From positions 1-10,407 of the forward strand of contig CAZJPD010000030.1 of the NCBI GenBank assembly GCA_964547795.1: a DNA stretch of 10,407 bases, given 5' to 3'. A model generated the notes under the pieces. It was not told where the DNA came from. It searched no databases and saw only the letters and a program-made list of their open reading frames with translations. The translations under genes and the position numbers were made by a program. Source of the stretch: CAZJPD01 sp964547795. Lineage in GTDB: Bacteria > Pseudomonadota > Alphaproteobacteria > Rickettsiales > Midichloriaceae. Numbering within the stretch: the stretch's first letter is position 1; each line of letters opens with the position of its first letter. Below, one piece after another: positions 7,071 through 10,407 of the stretch.

Positions 7071-7901
7071 ATGAGTATTTTAAAAAATTATGATGTGTTA
7101 TTGATGGATTTATGGGGTGTTGTTTATGATGGATACCATCTTTATCCAAAGGTAATTGAAACATTGCAAGGATTAAAAGAGTTGAAAAAAGAAGTAATTT
7201 TCTTTTCAAATGTTCCAAGAAGGAAGCACACAGTACAAGGAATGCTGAATGGGTTTAGTGTAGATAATTCACTATATTCAAGTCTGATTACTTCTGGCGA
7301 ATTTGTTCACGAATTACTTGCTGAAAAAAAGCAATTTGGTACTAAGTACTTTTACTTTGGTTCACCAGAATCTGAAGAAGTGATTCTGAATATAGGTGGG
7401 TATCAAAGAGTTGCTGACGCAAGCAATGCAGACTTTAGCATTATCACAGGTATTGTAGATTATTATGAAGAGGCTATGAAGTTGGCAATAGAGGCAATAA
7501 AATATAAATTACCATTACTTTGTACAAACCCTGACAAGTCTTCTATAAAAAAAAGTGGTGAAATTGTGTATTGCCCAGGAGTAGTTGCTGATAAATACGA
7601 AGAATTAGGTGGGGAGGTGATTTATTTCGGGAAACCACATAGACATATTTATGAATATGCACTTCAGAATATAACTGATAGAAGGGGGGTGTTAGCAATA
7701 GGAGACAGCATGGAAAATGATATTAGAGGAGCTAACAACATGAATTTAGATTCTGTTTTAATATGTAGTGGGGTTCATAGACACGATTTGGAAATTAATA
7801 TGGGTGATATACCAAGTGCAGAAAATTTATCAAGATTATATGAAAAACATTCTATTAAGCCCACATTTGTGATAAGCTTGCTGAAAGATATAATCCAGTA
7901 G
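7071..7901 (+). CDS. HAD-superfamily class IIA hydrolase (TIGR01459-like)
   Basis: This is a 276-residue HAD-fold protein of the NagD/pyridoxal-phosphatase class with a large C2-type cap between motifs II and III. Motif I reads LLMDLWGVVYDG with nucleophile Asp13, motif II is FFSNVPRR with Ser46, motif III is YFGKPHR with Lys188, and motif IV is AIGDSMENDIRGANN with Asp212 and Asp217. Position +2 after the nucleophile, normally Asp acting as acid/base, is Trp15. From memory, the alphaproteobacterial TIGR01459 subfamily shares this D-x-W-G form, so it is a subfamily trait and not a local mutation. The substrate is unknown; sugar phosphates, nucleotides or pyridoxal phosphate are possible from the class. 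The start follows queH by 7 bases with no clear ribosome-binding site, and nfu begins 16 bases after its stop. Confidence 0.88.
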   Translation: MSILKNYDVLLMDLWGVVYDGYHLYPKVIETLQGLKELKKEVIFFSNVPRRKHTVQGMLNGFSVDNSLYSSLITSGEFVHELLAEKKQFGTKYFYFGSPESEEVILNIGGYQRVADASNADFSIITGIVDYYEEAMKLAIEAIKYKLPLLCTNPDKSSIKKSGEIVYCPGVVADKYEELGGEVIYFGKPHRHIYEYALQNITDRRGVLAIGDSMENDIRGANNMNLDSVLICSGVHRHDLEINMGDIPSAENLSRLYEKHSIKPTFVISLLKDIIQ

Positions 7902-7917
7902 CACTATATAATAACAA

Positions 7918-8483
7918 ATGTATATACAAACACAAGAAACCCCTAATCCCAGTACACTAAAATTCATACCAGGAATAGAGGTTCTAAAAAGAGGCTCTCA
8001 TCATTTCAATAAGGCGGATGATAATTATGCACATTCTCCTTTAACCAAGCAGTTATTTAAGNNNNNNNNNNGATTGAAGGGGTAAAATCAGTTTTTTTTG
8101 GAAGTGATTTTATTTCCATTACTAAAGAGGAAAATACGCAATGGGATAAAATAAAGACGTATATTTTAGCAAAGCTAGTGGATAATTTTATGGCTGGAAT
8201 ACCAATAATTAAGGAGAAAAAAGCTATCCCTAAGAAAATAAGTAAAGAAGGCAATTTTAAGATTGAGCAACAAATTATAGAGCTAATTAACACTAAAGTT
8301 AGACCTGCAGTTGCACGTGATGGAGGCGATATAATATACAATAAATTTAAGGATGGAATTGTTTATTTAAAGCTACACGGAGCATGTCAAGGATGCCCCA
8401 GTGCTACAATAACATTGACGCAAGGTATAGAGAATATGCTAAAGCATTATATATCTGAAGTAAAGTCAGTAGAACCAGTTTAA
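7918..8483 (+). CDS. nfu: NifU-like Fe-S scaffold/carrier protein Nfu (interrupted by an assembly gap)
   Basis: Nfu proteins carry 4Fe-4S clusters to target enzymes. The start is fixed by MYIQTQETPNPSTLKFIPG, nearly the same as the mature N-terminus of human mitochondrial NFU1. The Scaffold_Nfu N-domain covers about residues 1-90, and the C-terminal NifU domain carries VARDGGDIIY and the cluster-binding CxxC in HGACQGCPS (codons at 8385 and 8394). Ten Ns at 8062-8071 interrupt it, and the two halves lie in different frames as written. In NFU1 the spot reads LFRIEGVKSVFFG; here LFK ends at 8061 and IEGVKSVFFG begins at 8073. Removing the Ns and the G at 8072 gives an uninterrupted protein of 184 residues, normal for the family. 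I therefore treat the gene as intact. It lies 11 bases before the malic enzyme gene. Confidence 0.92.
8062..8071. other. Assembly gap of ten Ns inside nfu
   Basis: Ten N characters stand between two parts of one gene. The left side ends in ...TTTAAG and the right side begins GATTGAAGG. The family alignment requires AAG followed directly by ATT, so the real missing length is probably zero, with the G at 8072 duplicating the G at 8061. The run is then a nominal scaffold spacer between abutting or slightly overlapping contig ends. All window coordinates after it would shift by about 11 bases. Confidence 0.9.
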
Positions 8484-8494
8484 AAAACTCTATT

Positions 8495-9769
8495 ATGAAT
8501 GACTTGAGAAAAGAGGCATTGGAGTTCCATGCCAAAGGAGTAAAAGGCAAAATAGCTATAAAATTACCAAAAAAGCTAAATGATAAACATAATCTATCCT
8601 TAGCATATAGTCCAGGAGTGGCAGAACCTTGTAAGGAAATTCACAAGGATTTTAATAAGATATATGAATACACTGCAAAGGGTAATTTTGTTGCAGTTGT
8701 TAGCAACGGAACTGCTATACTTGGACTAGGAAAATTAGGTGCTGCTGCTTCTAAGCCAGTAATGGAAGGGAAGGCAGCATTATTTAAACGCTTTGCTGAC
8801 ATTGATGCAATTGATATAGAGGTTGATGAAACTGACCCAGAAAAATTTATTGAGATAGTAAAAAAAATAGCTGTTAGCTGGGGGGGTATTAACCTAGAAG
8901 ATATCAAAGCTCCTGAGTGTTTTATTATAGAAGAAGAGCTGAAAAAATGCCTGAATATCCCCGTGTTTCACGATGACCAACATGGTACTGCAATAGTAAC
9001 AGCTGCTGGACTAATTAATGCTTTATATATTACGAAACGTAAAATTGAAGATGTAAAAATCGTTGTAAATGGGGCAGGTGCTGCCGCAATTGCATGTGTA
9101 AATCTAATCAAGAAATTGGGAGCTAAGCATGAAAATGTAATAGTTTGCGACACTGGAGGGGTGATATATAGAGGTAGAAAAGATGGAATGAACAGATGGA
9201 AAGAAACGTTGGCTATTGATACAAAATTGAGAGTTTTAGAAGAGGCAATGAGTGGTGCTGATGTTTTTATAGGGCTTTCAATAAAGAACGTTGTTTCTAA
9301 AGATATGGTAAAAAGCATGGCGTCTAATCCAATAATTTTTGCTATGGCAAACCCTGATCCTGAAATTACTCATGAAGAAGTGTATGCAACAAGGAAAGAT
9401 GCAATCATAGCAACAGGAAGGTCGGATTATAAAAATCAAATAAATAATTTTATATGTTTTCCGTATCTTTTTAGGGGTGCTCTTGATGTCAAAGCTACAA
9501 CTATAAATGACGAAATGAAAATTGCAGCTACCTATGCTTTAGTGAATTTGGCAAGAAAAAAGAGTACAGATGAAGTTCGTATGATGTGTTTGGGTAACAA
9601 TTGTGAATTCGGTCCGGATTATATAGTACCTGTGACTTTTGACTCCAGACTGATAGAGGAAGTGTCCGTAGCAGTTGCTAAAGCTGCGATCAAATCTGGT
9701 GTTGCAAGGCAAAAAATCGCAGACTTTCAAGCATACCGCAAAGAATTATCAAAAAGACTTATAGCTTAG
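8495..9769 (+). CDS. NAD(P)-dependent malic enzyme, short form without phosphotransacetylase domain
   Basis: Malic enzyme converts malate to pyruvate and CO2 with reduction of NAD(P). The 424 residues match the catalytic half of MaeB-type enzymes. LAYSPGVAEPC contains the likely catalytic Tyr38, SKPVMEGK the likely catalytic Lys93, and APECF plus FHDDQHGTA the acidic metal ligands. VVNGAGAAAIAC is the Rossmann nucleotide loop, followed by AMANPDPEI, ATGRSDYKNQINN and FRGALDVKATTIN. E. coli MaeB continues with a phosphotransacetylase-like regulatory domain of about 330 residues; here the protein ends right after the malic domain (YRKELSKRLIA), so acetyl-CoA control through that domain is absent. 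NAD versus NADP preference cannot be decided from sequence alone. The gene follows nfu by 11 bases without a clear ribosome-binding site and ends 90 bases before a convergent gene. Confidence 0.95.
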   Translation: MNDLRKEALEFHAKGVKGKIAIKLPKKLNDKHNLSLAYSPGVAEPCKEIHKDFNKIYEYTAKGNFVAVVSNGTAILGLGKLGAAASKPVMEGKAALFKRFADIDAIDIEVDETDPEKFIEIVKKIAVSWGGINLEDIKAPECFIIEEELKKCLNIPVFHDDQHGTAIVTAAGLINALYITKRKIEDVKIVVNGAGAAAIACVNLIKKLGAKHENVIVCDTGGVIYRGRKDGMNRWKETLAIDTKLRVLEEAMSGADVFIGLSIKNVVSKDMVKSMASNPIIFAMANPDPEITHEEVYATRKDAIIATGRSDYKNQINNFICFPYLFRGALDVKATTINDEMKIAATYALVNLARKKSTDEVRMMCLGNNCEFGPDYIVPVTFDSRLIEEVSVAVAKAAIKSGVARQKIADFQAYRKELSKRLIA

Positions 9770-9859
9770 TACACTTAGGTATCTACAGCGTCGCATCCTT
9801 GCTCATGTAGGAATAACTCTACACTTTACTTGTCGTTCTTTGTATATACCAAAGTGAAA
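9770..9859. repeat. Convergent spacer with imperfect inverted repeat and small hairpins
   Basis: This spacer separates the malic enzyme from the convergent symporter gene. CACTTAGGTAT at 9772-9782 and ATACCAAAGTG at 9846-9856 are inverted copies with one mismatch in 11; the right arm stops just short of the symporter stop codon. Inside, TGTAG (9806-9810) can pair with CTACA at 9819-9823 or at 9783-9787. TACACTT occurs directly repeated at 9770 and 9820. The first 50 bases are about 44% G+C by my count, more than the surrounding genes. It may be a bidirectional termination region or the remnant of a dispersed repeat; neither is proven. Confidence 0.4.
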
Positions 9860-10407
9860 CTAGCTATAGCGAGCAACATTGCTAAGTGGGAAAGCCAATA
9901 ATGATAATAAAATGCAAAATAATTCTTTTGTGATATTGCAGTTAAAAAATGTTGTGAATTTTGTGTGCAATAAAAATCCAATCAAACCTAGCAAAATGGA
10001 TAAATATGCAAAGATAGCTTTCTTCTTAAAATTAAAGTAGCAAGCTACTATTGGTAAGAAAAGTGTACACACCATAATTTCATAACTCATAAGCATAGCA
10101 TTCATGATATCATTAAAATAATTAGCAATAATAATGGACACAACACCTAATACCATTGTTAGCATTCTCGTATATATTAAGTTGCTCTTGGAATTATTTC
10201 TTTTGAAATCTAATGTTAGATTAGAACTTATTGCACAAAGTAGGGAGTCCCCAGTCGAAATTATCGCACAAAGTATAGCTAATGCTGCTATTGAAGTGAT
10301 AAAATTATTAGAAGTCTGGGTAAAAAAGAAAATCATTACACTTCCTCCATCTGGAATGTGACTTAATTTTATTGCAGCTATTCCAAAAATTAATGGTATA
10401 AAGGAAA
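9860..10407 (-). CDS. Sodium/solute symporter (SSS/PutP family), C-terminal part, 5' end beyond window
   Basis: The frame stays open from the stop at 9860-9862 to the right edge of the window, so about 181 codons of the C-terminal part are visible and the ATG at 10334-10336 is internal. Upstream of that ATG the frame continues with FIPLIFGIAAI and KLSHIPDGG. The key block is AALAILCAIISTGDSLL followed by CAISSNLTLD, matching the PutP-type segment (LAAIMSTADSQL in E. coli-like proteins) whose adjacent Ser-Thr takes part in sodium binding; both residues are kept. Four or five hydrophobic membrane segments follow or precede it, separated by short basic loops such as NFKKKAI. The substrate (proline, pantothenate, other amino or organic acids) cannot be told from this fragment. 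The gene is convergent with the malic enzyme gene. Confidence 0.87.
   Translation of the reverse strand, partial: SFIPLIFGIAAIKLSHIPDGGSVMIFFFTQTSNNFITSIAALAILCAIISTGDSLLCAISSNLTLDFKRNNSKSNLIYTRMLTMVLGVVSIIIANYFNDIMNAMLMSYEIMVCTLFLPIVACYFNFKKKAIFAYLSILLGLIGFLLHTKFTTFFNCNITKELFCILLSLLAFPLSNVARYS

Noticed and set aside
7907..7912. TATAAT just before nfu, suggesting a leaderless transcript
   Set aside because: No -35 hexamer at suitable spacing, another TATAAT lies nearby at 7889, and the gene packing suggests cotranscription.
8178..8483. Separate small NifU-domain gene starting at ATG 8178
   Set aside because: Coding similarity to NFU1 continues upstream to 8073 and, across the Ns, to 7918; the ATG is internal.
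8641..9730. Long minus-strand open frames opposite the malic enzyme gene
   Set aside because: They are antisense shadows of a strongly conserved gene and resemble no protein I know.
10134..10361. Plus-strand open frame at the right edge
   Set aside because: It is antisense to the sodium symporter, whose membrane segments and Ser-Thr sodium motif are on the minus strand.

Overview
The window looks like a piece of a small, AT-rich alphaproteobacterial genome (by eye about one third G+C). It is probably from the Rickettsiales, perhaps a Wolbachia/Ehrlichia-like intracellular symbiont. Four things point that way: the Nfu protein is strikingly like the mitochondrial NFU1 type, the HAD hydrolase belongs to the alphaproteobacterial class IIA subfamily with a DLWG motif, the malic enzyme is a short stand-alone form, and ftsQ-ftsA stands without ftsZ behind it. 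The taxonomic call is inference from family resemblance; no marker RNA is present.

Layout: (1) 1-1706, the 3' part of ftsQ overlapping a complete ftsA, both cell-division genes. (2) 1808-6330, a five-gene cluster: periplasmic amino-acid-binding protein, membrane permease and ATPase of a polar-amino-acid ABC importer, then argG and argH. Overlapping stops and starts couple the three transporter genes to one another, and argG to argH. A 101-base spacer before the cluster holds an 8-bp inverted repeat over promoter-like hexamers. (3) 6404-9769, a second tightly packed run: queH (queuosine), a HAD-IIA phosphatase-like protein, nfu (Fe-S carrier) and a malic enzyme, with spacers of 7, 16 and 11 bases. 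(4) 9860-10407, on the minus strand and convergent, the C-terminal part of a sodium/solute symporter whose start lies beyond the window.

The transporter and argGH form a plausible self-contained unit: import a basic or related amino acid (arginine, or perhaps citrulline) and finish arginine synthesis from citrulline and aspartate. QueH and Nfu are both linked to Fe-S chemistry (QueH as an Fe-S enzyme, Nfu as cluster carrier), and the malic enzyme feeds pyruvate and reduced nucleotide from malate, fitting a host-dependent organism living on amino and organic acids.

One assembly artefact matters: ten Ns at 8062-8071 break nfu. The flanking codons join perfectly in the family alignment if the Ns and one duplicated G are removed, so the gene is almost certainly intact. 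I saw no RNA genes, CRISPR, insertion sequences or convincing novel system; most of the window is ordinary housekeeping and accessory metabolism.
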